Below are positions 24,455 through 32,607 of a DNA stretch of 64,000 nt, piece after piece. The stretch covers positions 248,001-312,000 of the forward strand of contig NZ_JAJNCY010000002.1 in the NCBI RefSeq assembly GCF_021026335.1. Reading direction: 5' to 3'. Under the pieces are notes generated by a model that ran no database searches, was not told where the DNA came from, and was given only the letters and a program-made list of their open reading frames with translations. The stretch comes from Rhizobium sp. C1. GTDB lineage: Bacteria; Pseudomonadota; Alphaproteobacteria; Rhizobiales; Rhizobiaceae. Each line of letters starts with the position of its first letter. Position 1 is the first letter of the stretch. The position numbers were made by a program, and so were the translations under genes.

Positions 24455-25876
24455 TCAGACGCGGGCGTAGATGTCTTCGATGCGCTGCGTATCGTCTTCG
24501 GCGATATAGCTGCCGGTGCGGACCTCGATGAGTTCAAGCGGCAGCTTGCCTTCGTTGGCGATGCGGTGGACCACACCGACGGGGACGTAGACGGATTCGT
24601 TCTCGGTCACCAGGCGGGTGTGGTCGCCGATTGTGATCGTCGCCGTGCCGCTCACCACGATCCAGTGCTCCGAACGATGCATGTGCTTCTGCAGCGACAG
24701 AACCCCGCCGCAATCGACCGTGATGTGCTTGACCGCATAGCGCGCGCCGTCCACGACGCTGTCCACCGTGCCCCAGGGGCGATGGCTGCGGCGATGGCCC
24801 TCGGCCTGCGGAACCGAACGGCTCTTCATTTCGTCAACAAGCTTCTTAACGTCCTGAACGCGGGTCTTCGGAACGACCATGACGGCATCGCGGGTGGAGA
24901 CGGCGATCAGATCCTCGACGCCGACCAGCGTCGTATAGATGCCTTCCGAATGGATGAGGCAGCCGGAGGCGTTCAGCGCCATACCCTCGCCATACACGAC
25001 ATTGTCCTTCTCGTCGCGGTCCAGCACTTCCCAGATCGCATCCCACGAGCCCACATCCGACCAACGGAAATGGCCGGTAACGACCGCCATTTCCCTTGTC
25101 TTTTCAATGACGGCATAGTCGATCGAATTCTTCGGCGCGCGCTCGAAACTCTCCTGGTCGAGACGCACGAAGCCGAGATCGTGGCTGGCCTTTTCGACAG
25201 AAGCTTCTGCCGCATCGAGAATCTCCGGCGCATATTTGCGGAATTCGGCGATCATCACGTCGGAGCGGAAGAGGAAATTGCCGGAGTTCCACAGATAGCC
25301 CTTGCTCAGATAGTCAAGCGCCTTTTCGGCGTTCGGCTTTTCGACAAAGGCATCGACCAGCGCCAGATCGGGATTGCCATTGATTGCCGTACCCGGGCGG
25401 ATATAGCCATAGCTGGTGCGCGGCTCGGTCGGCTTCAGGCCGAAGACGACGATCTTGCCGTCGCGAGCGGCCTCGGCGCCCAGCGCCACGGAGCGTGTGA
25501 AGAGATCGTCATCAAGAACCAGATGGTCGGCGGCGAGCGCCAGAACCAGCGAGCTGCCAGCGCGGCGCTCCGCCATCACGGCCGCTACGGCCACCGCAGC
25601 GGCGCTATCGCGACGCGCCGGCTCCAGCACGACCGTCGCCGGATGTCCGGCCGCCTCGGCCTGACGGCGTGAGAAAAAGCGGAAGGCCTCGTTGGTGATT
25701 ACGATCGGAGCATCATAGACCTTCGGATCGCCCACCCGGCGCAGCGTCTCCTGATAGCTCGACATCTCGCCCGTCAGAGGCTGAAACTGCTTCGGAAGAT
25801 CGTCCCGGGAAACAGGCCACAGTCGCGAGCCCGCACCGCCGGCCAGAAGGATCGGGATGATTTTCTCCATAACCAT
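24455..25876 (-). CDS. Mannose-1-phosphate guanylyltransferase / mannose-6-phosphate isomerase
   Basis: A 473-aa bifunctional type II PMI-GMP enzyme (ManC, XanB, AlgA, NoeJ group) that makes GDP-mannose from fructose 6-phosphate for surface polysaccharides. The pyrophosphorylase signature GGAGSRLWPVSRDDLPKQF is at residues 13-31. The C-terminal cupin holds the isomerase motif QKHMHRSEHWIVVSG and ends with RIEDIYAR. Two possible ATGs are two codons apart; the first fits GGAGAGAG better. Monocistronic, with a palindromic CCGGCAC/GTGCCGG leader hairpin at 25907-25925. No other polysaccharide genes lie nearby. Confidence 0.95.
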   Translation of the reverse strand: MVMEKIIPILLAGGAGSRLWPVSRDDLPKQFQPLTGEMSSYQETLRRVGDPKVYDAPIVITNEAFRFFSRRQAEAAGHPATVVLEPARRDSAAAVAVAAVMAERRAGSSLVLALAADHLVLDDDLFTRSVALGAEAARDGKIVVFGLKPTEPRTSYGYIRPGTAINGNPDLALVDAFVEKPNAEKALDYLSKGYLWNSGNFLFRSDVMIAEFRKYAPEILDAAEASVEKASHDLGFVRLDQESFERAPKNSIDYAVIEKTREMAVVTGHFRWSDVGSWDAIWEVLDRDEKDNVVYGEGMALNASGCLIHSEGIYTTLVGVEDLIAVSTRDAVMVVPKTRVQDVKKLVDEMKSRSVPQAEGHRRSHRPWGTVDSVVDGARYAVKHITVDCGGVLSLQKHMHRSEHWIVVSGTATITIGDHTRLVTENESVYVPVGVVHRIANEGKLPLELIEVRTGSYIAEDDTQRIEDIYARV

Positions 25877-25906
25877 GAAAACTCTCTCCAGTCAGGTCTG
25901 TCTGCC

Positions 25907-25925
25907 CCGGCACGGCAGGTGCCGG
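25907..25925. other. Leader hairpin upstream of manC
   Basis: CCGGCAC and GTGCCGG form a perfect 7-bp stem with a 5-base loop, 30 bases upstream of the manC start on its transcribed strand. It could be part of a promoter-proximal operator or leader structure. No function can be assigned. Confidence 0.35.
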
Positions 25926-26063
25926 TCACACCATATCAATTGGTCGAAGCCGCACAGGCTCCGCGTGATGTTTGGGGCCATCAGCCCGGTGAAATCGCCG
26001 GGCAACATATAGGACAGGCTGCGTCAGGAAAACCCGGCGCTGCGAGAAACCTGATCGCGTGGT

Positions 26064-26948
26064 TTATGCTGCGCGGTTCAGGAACGTCCCGATGACCGCA
26101 GGTGTTCCCTCCAGGTGGAGCAGGGGCGCATGGCCCTGATCAGCAACCAGAAGCACGGCCATGTGCGGATTGCGATCCTGCATCCGCACCAGAATTTCAG
26201 GTGTCAGCAAAACCGAGTTCTCTCCGCGGATCGTCATGAGCGGATTGGCGCGAAACAGATCGAACTGGTCCCAGAGTTCCGGCAGCGGCTGGTTCAGATC
26301 GAGCGCAGCCGTGGCCTCGGCAATGGCGGGATCGTGATCCGGCTCGTAGCGCCCGTCCGTCTCCTTAAGGGTTGCCTGCGCGAACTCCATCCAGTCCGCA
26401 TCGGTCAATCGGGGAAAGGCTGGACCATGCACCAGTTTCAGCGAAGCCGCCGCCGCGCCAAGGCTTGCATAGGCAGGACGCTGGGCCAGATAGGACTGAA
26501 TATGCCGCAGCCCTTCCAGCCCGATGGCAGGCCCGACATCGTTGAGAATGACCGCGCCGAGAAGCTGCGGCTGCAGGGCCGCCAATATATGCAGGATCAG
26601 CCCGCCACGCGATGTGCCGATAAAGGCGGCACGGCTGATGCCGAGCGCGACCAGAACGGCGAGCACGTCGCCCGCTTCGTGCAACACGGTGTAGCGCGCG
26701 TGATCGCTGTCCCAGGAGGACTCACCGCGTCCGCGCGTATCGATGGTGATCACCCGGCGCGGCGACAAGGTGTCGGACGACAGAATGACCGCAAGCGGAT
26801 GGAAATCCCGGCTGTTGCGGGTGAGCCCTGCAAGGCAGACCACCGGCAGCCTTTCCTGAGCCCCCGGCGCATCGCCGCCGTAGTCGCGCGCATAGAGCAT
26901 GATGCCATCTGATGAGGGGATGCGGTGTTCAAGATAGGGCGCGGTCAT
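26064..26948 (-). CDS. Alpha/beta hydrolase
   Basis: A 294-aa alpha/beta-hydrolase fold protein. The oxyanion region LAGLTRNSRDFHPLA, the TIDTRGRGES strand-turn, the nucleophile elbow FIGTSRGG (Ser at about residue 117) and the late catalytic His in ADQGHAPLLH are all present. This is the pattern of pimeloyl-ester or 3-oxoadipate enol-lactonase-like hydrolases, but the substrate cannot be read from sequence. It stands on the minus strand between manC and the lytic transglycosylase gene, apparently as its own unit. Confidence 0.92.
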   Translation of the reverse strand: MTAPYLEHRIPSSDGIMLYARDYGGDAPGAQERLPVVCLAGLTRNSRDFHPLAVILSSDTLSPRRVITIDTRGRGESSWDSDHARYTVLHEAGDVLAVLVALGISRAAFIGTSRGGLILHILAALQPQLLGAVILNDVGPAIGLEGLRHIQSYLAQRPAYASLGAAAASLKLVHGPAFPRLTDADWMEFAQATLKETDGRYEPDHDPAIAEATAALDLNQPLPELWDQFDLFRANPLMTIRGENSVLLTPEILVRMQDRNPHMAVLLVADQGHAPLLHLEGTPAVIGTFLNRAA

Positions 26949-27081
26949 GGAAGGGGGCTCCTGCGAAATACGTCAGCTACGTTAATTCACGATGCCGGGG
27001 AAAGATATCGCGGTCGAGAATCTGCCTGAGGCTTTGCCGGGATTTTTCCGTATGACGTCGCATGTTCGGCACCCGACGGCT

Positions 27082-29142
27082 TCAGCCGCCCGCGGTCAGA
27101 TCGGCCTTGATATTGGCGGGCAGCCCAAGCTGGAGCTGATAGGCCTCGAAATTCTCCATCACGCGCATTACGTAGTCGCGGGTTTCGGGGTAGGGGATGG
27201 ATTCGACCCAGTTGAGGACGAATTCGAGGTCCTTGCCGCGCGGGTCGCCGAAGCGTTTCAGCCATTCGCGCACCTTGCCGGGGCCGGCATTATAGGCGGC
27301 AAAGGTCAGCACATAGGAGCCGGCCTGCCGCTTGATCTGGTTGTCCAGATACTGGGTGCCGAGGATCGCATTATAGGCCGTGTCGGCAGTCAGTTTCTCC
27401 GGCGCATAGGCGAGGCCCAGCTGCGATGCCATGTCCTTGGCTGTGCCGGGCAGAATCTGCATCAGCCCCACGGCCCGCGCCGCCGAGACGGCCTGTGCAT
27501 TGAAGCCGCTCTCCTGCCGGGCAATGGCGTAGGCCAGCGCGAGCTGGGTTCCGGACAGGCCGGCTGTATCGGGAATGGCGCCCAGCGGATAAGCCAGCCC
27601 CGCGTCGTCGCCGCCCTTGGCATAGGCCTTCTTCCCGATGTCGAGGGCCAGCGCGCTATCCTGCTCACGCTTTGCCTTTTCCGCCAGGATCGTCAGTCCA
27701 TCGGGGTCCTCGATCTGGTCGGCAAGGCCGCGATAGAGGCGCTTGGCCGCAGCGGGATAATTCGCCTTCTGGAGCAGGTCTATGGCGCGCACGCTCTCGC
27801 GGCCGGCAAAGAGCAGCCGGTCGGAGGCCGTCGGCTGGTTTTTGTCCTCATCGGCCGCCGGGGCGCCGCCTGCAAGCTCGGTTGCGGCAATCAGACCGTA
27901 GAAGGAATGATCATAGGCTGATGCGTCCTCGAAATAGGCTTTTCCATCACCGCCCGCCGCCTTGTCGGCACGGCCGAGCCAGTAGAACGCGCGCGAGGCC
28001 GTCTGTGGCGTTGTTGCCTCTTCCAGCAGCCGTTCGAAATGCGTTTTCGCGAGCTTTCCGTCGTTCAGGCCGATCAGTGCATACCAGCCGGCATGAAATT
28101 CGGCATCCGCCGTGGCAGCAGGCGATGCGGCGACATGTCCGGCGGCCAGATCATAGGCGGCCTTGATCTTGCCCTGTTCGAACAGGCCGCGGCTGACGAT
28201 GCGCTGTTCGTGCCACCATTCGTCGGAATTCACCCGCTCGGACGCTGCCGCGGGAAGCTTCTGCAGAAGCGTGGCGGCACCGTCGAAATCGTTTGCCTGT
28301 TCTTTTTGCATGATATTGGCAAAGAGCAGCGCACTGTCATTCTTGAAGCCAGCTTCGGCGGCTTTGAGAAGCTGCGGCGCTTTCGGGCTCTGCTTGATCA
28401 CACCGCTCCAGGCGTCATAAAGCGGTTGCGCATTGCCCAGCTTGGCAAAGCGCGCGGCCTGCTTGATGCGATCGCGATAAAGCAGATAATCCATGCGCGC
28501 CCTGTGATCGGCCGGCGTCAGAATGTCGGAAAAACGGCTCAACACCTCGCTCTCGAGCCAGGTGTTGAGCGAATTCGTCGCCCAGAGGCTGGTGATCATG
28601 CCCTTGGCCCGGTCGGTCTCGCCCACGCTTTTCAGCGCCCGGGCATAGAGCAGGGTTCCTTCCGGCGTCTGCGGAGCCCGAAGCCGGAAGGCGGCGAAGA
28701 TGGCGTCGTCGCTCGGCCGTTCGCGATAGAGCGCGCGTTCATATTGGCGGTCGAGATCGCCAAGCCCGGGCCAGCCGGCCAGATCCTCCCGGGCTGACAG
28801 ATATTCCGCGCTCGATATGCCCGGGAGACCGGAGCTGACGATCGCATAGGTCAGCGCCTTGCGTTCGATGCCGTCGCGCGGCACGAGATCGTCGCGGGCG
28901 TTCAGCGCCGCCTGAACGTCGTTACGCTTCAGCGCTTCGATCCCGCTTTGGAATGCGCCTTGCGATGCGGCGATGATCGCCTTCTGCGGGGTTTTGTCAG
29001 ACGGTGTTGCCGCATCCTTCCCGGCGCCGATAAAAGCCGGTGTCGACACGCTGTAAAGCAGCACAGGACCCATCGCCTCCCACCCGGCAACAGGTGCGAG
29101 GACGGCCAGGGCTATGGCGATGGGCGCGCTCACTTTCGTCAT
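27082..29142 (-). CDS. slt: Soluble lytic murein transglycosylase
   Basis: A 686-aa periplasmic muramidase-like enzyme that cleaves glycan strands to 1,6-anhydro-muropeptides. Residues 1-25 form a signal peptide or anchor. A long alpha-helical superhelix (the U-domain, about 60-500) precedes the C-terminal SLT domain (about 520-650), where AIARQESGFNAQAVS holds the catalytic Glu, followed by GLMQILPGTA and the family NAGPGKV motif. The length fits Slt70-like proteins of rhizobia. Start ATG from position 29142 downward; AGAGACGC precedes it. It is divergent from dapA. Confidence 0.93.
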   Translation of the reverse strand: MTKVSAPIAIALAVLAPVAGWEAMGPVLLYSVSTPAFIGAGKDAATPSDKTPQKAIIAASQGAFQSGIEALKRNDVQAALNARDDLVPRDGIERKALTYAIVSSGLPGISSAEYLSAREDLAGWPGLGDLDRQYERALYRERPSDDAIFAAFRLRAPQTPEGTLLYARALKSVGETDRAKGMITSLWATNSLNTWLESEVLSRFSDILTPADHRARMDYLLYRDRIKQAARFAKLGNAQPLYDAWSGVIKQSPKAPQLLKAAEAGFKNDSALLFANIMQKEQANDFDGAATLLQKLPAAASERVNSDEWWHEQRIVSRGLFEQGKIKAAYDLAAGHVAASPAATADAEFHAGWYALIGLNDGKLAKTHFERLLEEATTPQTASRAFYWLGRADKAAGGDGKAYFEDASAYDHSFYGLIAATELAGGAPAADEDKNQPTASDRLLFAGRESVRAIDLLQKANYPAAAKRLYRGLADQIEDPDGLTILAEKAKREQDSALALDIGKKAYAKGGDDAGLAYPLGAIPDTAGLSGTQLALAYAIARQESGFNAQAVSAARAVGLMQILPGTAKDMASQLGLAYAPEKLTADTAYNAILGTQYLDNQIKRQAGSYVLTFAAYNAGPGKVREWLKRFGDPRGKDLEFVLNWVESIPYPETRDYVMRVMENFEAYQLQLGLPANIKADLTAGG

Positions 29143-29355
29143 GCGTCTCTATGAGTCTTCCGTCATAAAATAGCGCTGCGGCATTGCATAAAGCTTGTCC
29201 GGGTTACGATTTTCGTTCTTCCAAGGCGTCACAAACTCCTCTAAGAAACGCGATCGGGAACAAGGTCTGAAGCTCGAAGCAGAAAGCGCCTGACCAAGAA
29301 GAATAATCAGGATTGCGGCTAAAGCTTGTATTGGCCGCCAGTGAGGTAATGCCGC

Positions 29356-30237
29356 ATGTTCAAGGGATCAATGCCCGCGCTCGTCACACCCTTCACACCG
29401 GACGGGAAAATCGACGAAAAAGCCTTTGCTGAACATGTGGACTGGCAGATCAAGGAAGGCTCCAGCGCGCTCGTGCCCGTTGGTACGACCGGTGAGTCGC
29501 CGACGCTGTCGCATGCCGAACACAAGCGTGTTGTCGAACTCTGTATCGAGGTGACGGCGGGACGCGTCCCGGTCATCGCCGGGGCCGGCTCGAACAACAC
29601 GGTCGAGGCGATCGATCTGGCGCGCCACGCCGAAAAGGCGGGCGCCGATGCCGTGCTTGTCGTGACGCCCTATTATAACAAGCCGACGCAGAAGGGCCTG
29701 ATCGCGCATTATTCAGCGATTGCCGAGGCGATCACGCTGCCGATCATCATCTACAACATCCCCGGCCGTTCGGTCATCGACATGAGCGTGGACACGATGG
29801 CGACGCTCGCCAAGGCGCACAAGAACATTGTCGGCGTGAAGGATGCCACCGGCAAGATCGAGCGCGTTTCGGAGCAGCGCATGGCCTGTGGTAGGGATTT
29901 CATCCAGCTCTCGGGTGAGGATGCCACCGCGCTCGGCTTCAACGCCCACGGCGGCGTCGGCTGCATTTCGGTTACGGCAAACGTTGCGCCGCGCCTCTGT
30001 GCCGAGTTCCAGGCGCTCACCCTCAAGGGAGATTACGCGGCAGCGCTCGAATATCAGGATCGCCTGATGCCGCTTCACAAGGCCATCTTCCTTGAACCCG
30101 GCGTTGCAGGCTCTAAATATGCTCTGTCGCGCCTTGGCCGCATGAGCGAAACCGTTCGCTCTCCGCTGGTCGGGCTCGAGCCGTCCACCAAGGCTGCGCT
30201 CGATGCGGCCATGAAACATGCAGGATTGATGAACTGA
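29356..30237 (+). CDS. dapA: 4-hydroxy-tetrahydrodipicolinate synthase
   Basis: A 293-aa TIM-barrel enzyme condensing pyruvate with aspartate semialdehyde in the lysine/diaminopimelate pathway. The catalytic triad is in place: Thr45 in [10 protein letters not shown], Tyr107 in VTPYYNKP and Tyr133 in IIYNIPGRS, with the Schiff-base Lys162 in [10 protein letters not shown]. Its stop overlaps the smpB start by one base, so the two are co-translated. The dapA-smpB order is conserved in rhizobia. Confidence 0.97.
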   Translation: MFKGSMPALVTPFTPDGKIDEKAFAEHVDWQIKEGSSALVPVGTTGESPTLSHAEHKRVVELCIEVTAGRVPVIAGAGSNNTVEAIDLARHAEKAGADAVLVVTPYYNKPTQKGLIAHYSAIAEAITLPIIIYNIPGRSVIDMSVDTMATLAKAHKNIVGVKDATGKIERVSEQRMACGRDFIQLSGEDATALGFNAHGGVGCISVTANVAPRLCAEFQALTLKGDYAAALEYQDRLMPLHKAIFLEPGVAGSKYALSRLGRMSETVRSPLVGLEPSTKAALDAAMKHAGLMN

Positions 30238-30716
30238 TGGCACCCAAGGGTAGCGAGCGCGTAGTGAAGAAGGTCGTTGCGGAGAACCGCAAGGCCCGTT
30301 TCAACTATGAGATTCTCGATACCTATGAGGCTGGCCTCGTGCTGACGGGGACCGAGGTCAAGTCGTTGCGCGAAGGCAAGGCCAATATTGCGGAGTCCTA
30401 TGCCTCTGACGAGGATGGGGAAATCTGGCTGATCAATTCCTATCTGCCGGAATATCTGCAGGGCAATCGCTTCAATCACGACACCCGCCGCCGCCGCAAG
30501 CTGCTTCTGTCAAGGCGCGAGATCCATCGCCTGCGCGTCGGCGTCAACCGCGAGGGGATGACGCTGGTCCCGTTGAAGATCTATTTCAACGAAAAGGGCC
30601 GGGCGAAGATGGAACTGGCGCTCGCCAAGGGCAAGAAGCTGCACGACAAGCGGGAGACTGAAAAAGAACGCGACTGGAACCGCCAGAAGGGCAGGCTCCT
30701 CAAGGACCGCGGCTAA
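30237..30716 (+). CDS. smpB: SsrA-binding protein
   Basis: A 159-aa trans-translation factor that loads tmRNA onto stalled ribosomes. The oligonucleotide-binding barrel shows [23 protein letters not shown], and the C-terminal basic helix [17 protein letters not shown] is the decoding-channel tail. The tmRNA gene itself is not in this window. It overlaps dapA by one base and is followed immediately (one base after TAA) by a palindromic repeat that may act as terminator. Confidence 0.97.
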   Translation: MAPKGSERVVKKVVAENRKARFNYEILDTYEAGLVLTGTEVKSLREGKANIAESYASDEDGEIWLINSYLPEYLQGNRFNHDTRRRRKLLLSRREIHRLRVGVNREGMTLVPLKIYFNEKGRAKMELALAKGKKLHDKRETEKERDWNRQKGRLLKDRG

Positions 30717-30717
30717 A

Positions 30718-30761
30718 GCAATTCCAGCGAAAGTAGGCACTGGTTTCGCGTCCGGAATTGC
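30718..30761. repeat. Rhizobial palindromic intergenic repeat, copy 2
   Basis: The ends GCAATTCC and GGAATTGC are perfectly inverted over 8 bases around an AGCGAAAG...GGTTTCGCGT core. It begins one base after the smpB stop. Confidence 0.85.
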
Positions 30762-30774
30762 GGCAGGCGAACAA

Positions 30775-30817
30775 GCAATTCCAGCGAAAGTGGGCACCGG
30801 TTTCACGTCTCAGTTGC
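30775..30817. repeat. Rhizobial palindromic intergenic repeat, copy 3
   Basis: GCAATTCCAGCGAAAGTGGG is followed by CACCGGTTTCACGTCTCAGTTGC. It is tandem to copy 2, 13 bases downstream, with one degenerate end. Confidence 0.85.
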
Positions 30818-30850
30818 GAGAACCGCGAAATCCAAGCGCTACGCCTGACG

Positions 30851-31162
30851 TCAGAATTGTTTGTAAAACTGCGAATGCACCGGTGCGCTGACGGCATCCA
30901 TCGCGTCGGCAGGCAGGCCTGCTCCTCTGTCCAGTGCGTCCAGAATGCTTCTCAGCCGTTGAATATCCGCGTCATCGCTGTCCTGCTTGCGCCGGTTGCG
31001 TGGCTCGGGAAAATGCCGCGACGCTTCGCCCGCCAGCAGCATGTCAACATTGGTAATCTCGGTGGAAATGCCGAAGGTTTCGACCGACTTCTGCAAAAGT
31101 TCAGGCAGGTCGGCTGAAGGAGAGGTGGGCTCGGACTCAGAGGTGACAGAAACGATCTTCAT
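30851..31162 (-). CDS. Hypothetical protein, 103 aa
   Basis: Not recognised. The product begins MKIVSVTSESEPTSPSADLPELL, is rich in Ser, Asp, Ala and Arg, and has no signal peptide or membrane segment. The middle EASRHFPEPRNRRKQDSDDADIQRLRSILDALDRG (cited in parts: HFPEPRNRRK, ADIQRLRSILDALDRG) suggests an amphipathic helix, so a small regulatory or adaptor role is possible. It lies just downstream of the NYN protein on the same strand, separated by a perfect 10-bp stem-loop. Codon use resembles its neighbours. Confidence 0.6.
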   Translation of the reverse strand: MKIVSVTSESEPTSPSADLPELLQKSVETFGISTEITNVDMLLAGEASRHFPEPRNRRKQDSDDADIQRLRSILDALDRGAGLPADAMDAVSAPVHSQFYKQF

Positions 31163-31170
31163 CGTCCCAG

Positions 31171-31201
31171 CTTGGCAGATTCTTGTTTATGATCTGCCAA
31201 G
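31171..31201 (-). terminator. Stem-loop between NYN gene and 103-aa gene
   Basis: CTTGGCAGAT and ATCTGCCAAG (31171-31180 with 31192-31201) form a perfect 10-bp stem with an 11-base loop. No T run follows on either strand, so it may be a processing or attenuation structure. Confidence 0.5.
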
Positions 31202-31225
31202 CCGCACGGTTAACAAACCGTCATC

Positions 31226-31804
31226 TCAGTCCTCGACGTCTTCCGTCACGTGTTCATGAACGCGGGCCTGCCGTTCGGACGGGTCGCGGCCGACTTCTGC
31301 CTTAAGCGAATTCAGGTCGATGAAATGATCGGCCTGACGGCGCAGATCATCGGCGATCATCGGCGGCTGGGTTGCCATGGTGGAGACGACGGACACCTTG
31401 CGGCCGCGGCGCTGCAGCGCCTCGACAAGGGTGGTGAAATCGCCATCGCCGGAGAAAATCACCAGGTGATCGACCGTCTCGCACTGTTCCATCGCGTCGA
31501 TGGCCAGCTCGATATCCATATTGCCCTTGATCTTCCGACGGCCGAGCGAATCGGTGAATTCCTTCGCCGGCTTCGTGACGACGCGATAGCCGTTATAGTC
31601 GAGCCAGTCGATCAGGGGACGGATCGAGGAATATTCCTGATCCTCGATCAACGCGGTGTAATAGTAGGCGCGCAGTAGGTAGCCGCGCTTCTGGAACGCT
31701 TTTAACAGCTTGCGATAATCGACATCGAACCCGAGGGATTTTGACGCGGCATAAAGATTCGCGCCATCAATGAAAAGTGCAATTTTTTCTCTTGGGTCGA
31801 ACAT
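31226..31804 (-). CDS. NYN domain (LabA/DUF88, PIN-like) protein
   Basis: A 192-aa PIN-like nuclease-family protein. The acidic active-site elements are intact: FIDGANLY (about residues 12-19), GNMDIELAIDAM with Asp, and IFSGDGDF. Proteins of this group are predicted RNases, and the gene sits between smpB/dapA and rpoZ/rsh in rhizobia. The C-terminus is a short Glu/Arg-rich tail. The 103-aa gene downstream may belong to the same unit. Confidence 0.92.
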   Translation of the reverse strand: MFDPREKIALFIDGANLYAASKSLGFDVDYRKLLKAFQKRGYLLRAYYYTALIEDQEYSSIRPLIDWLDYNGYRVVTKPAKEFTDSLGRRKIKGNMDIELAIDAMEQCETVDHLVIFSGDGDFTTLVEALQRRGRKVSVVSTMATQPPMIADDLRRQADHFIDLNSLKAEVGRDPSERQARVHEHVTEDVED

Positions 31805-32105
31805 CGATCCATCCCTAGTCTGCGTCGCCTTTTAAGAGGCGACTAATATTGTAAGGGAAAACCGTCAACATGTTAAAACGGTTTTGAACCCTTATTATCT
31901 GGTGGTGGGTTGCCTCACAAGCAACCGTATATCGATAGATTTGCCAATGAATTGCAACCAAATTAGGCCGTATTTGACCTAACGGCGACTTCAACCCCTG
32001 AAGGCTCATAAAGTTCCCGATGTTAAGGAAAAACTTGAACTAGCCGCGCTTTGCCTGTATCGAAGCCGCAATCCCTTAAGGAAACGAATTCACGAAGGAC
32101 AGGCC
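31805..32105. other. Divergent promoter region, NYN gene and rpoZ
   Basis: About 300 bases between divergent genes. It is AT-richer than the coding regions and holds no gene. Short frames on the minus strand are not supported. The rpoZ ribosome site (AAGGACAGGCC) lies at its right end. Confidence 0.6.
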
Positions 32106-32504
32106 ATGGCCCGCGTCACAGTAGAAGATTGCATTGATAAAGTCGATAACCGGTTCGAGCTTGTTCTGCTCGCCAGCCATCGCGCGCGTCAGATTTCGCA
32201 AGGCGCCGGTATCACGGTTGATCGCGACAACGACAAGAATCCGGTCGTCGCGCTCCGCGAAATCGCTGACGAAACGCTGTCTCCGGAAGATCTGAAGGAA
32301 GACCTCATCCATTCGCTGCAGAAGCATGTCGAAGTGGATGAGCCCGAGCCCGATCCGGCATCGCTCGTCGGTTCGGCTGCAGCCGGCAACGATCTGGAAG
32401 AGGAAGATCTTCCCGACACGCTCACCTTCGACCGCATGTCGGAAGAAGAACTGCTGGCCGGCATCGAAGGTCTTGTGCCGCCGGAAAAAAGCGACGATTA
32501 TTGA
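32106..32504 (+). CDS. rpoZ: RNA polymerase omega subunit
   Basis: A 132-aa protein starting [20 protein letters not shown], with the conserved VASHRAR-type segment ([13 protein letters not shown]) and [10 protein letters not shown] that wrap around the beta' subunit and contribute to ppGpp binding. The C-terminal part is acidic and extended ([20 protein letters not shown]), as in alphaproteobacteria. It directly precedes rsh, an arrangement conserved in this group and functionally fitting because omega helps form a ppGpp site on RNA polymerase. Confidence 0.97.
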   Translation: MARVTVEDCIDKVDNRFELVLLASHRARQISQGAGITVDRDNDKNPVVALREIADETLSPEDLKEDLIHSLQKHVEVDEPEPDPASLVGSAAAGNDLEEEDLPDTLTFDRMSEEELLAGIEGLVPPEKSDDY

Positions 32505-32607
32505 TTTTGCCACATTTTAGTCGCTGACAGGTTTATGACTTGCTGCGACATTTGAATGCGCCGGTTCATGTGATCGGCGCATTTGCGATTCCGGGGAGAC
32601 GTGCTTC

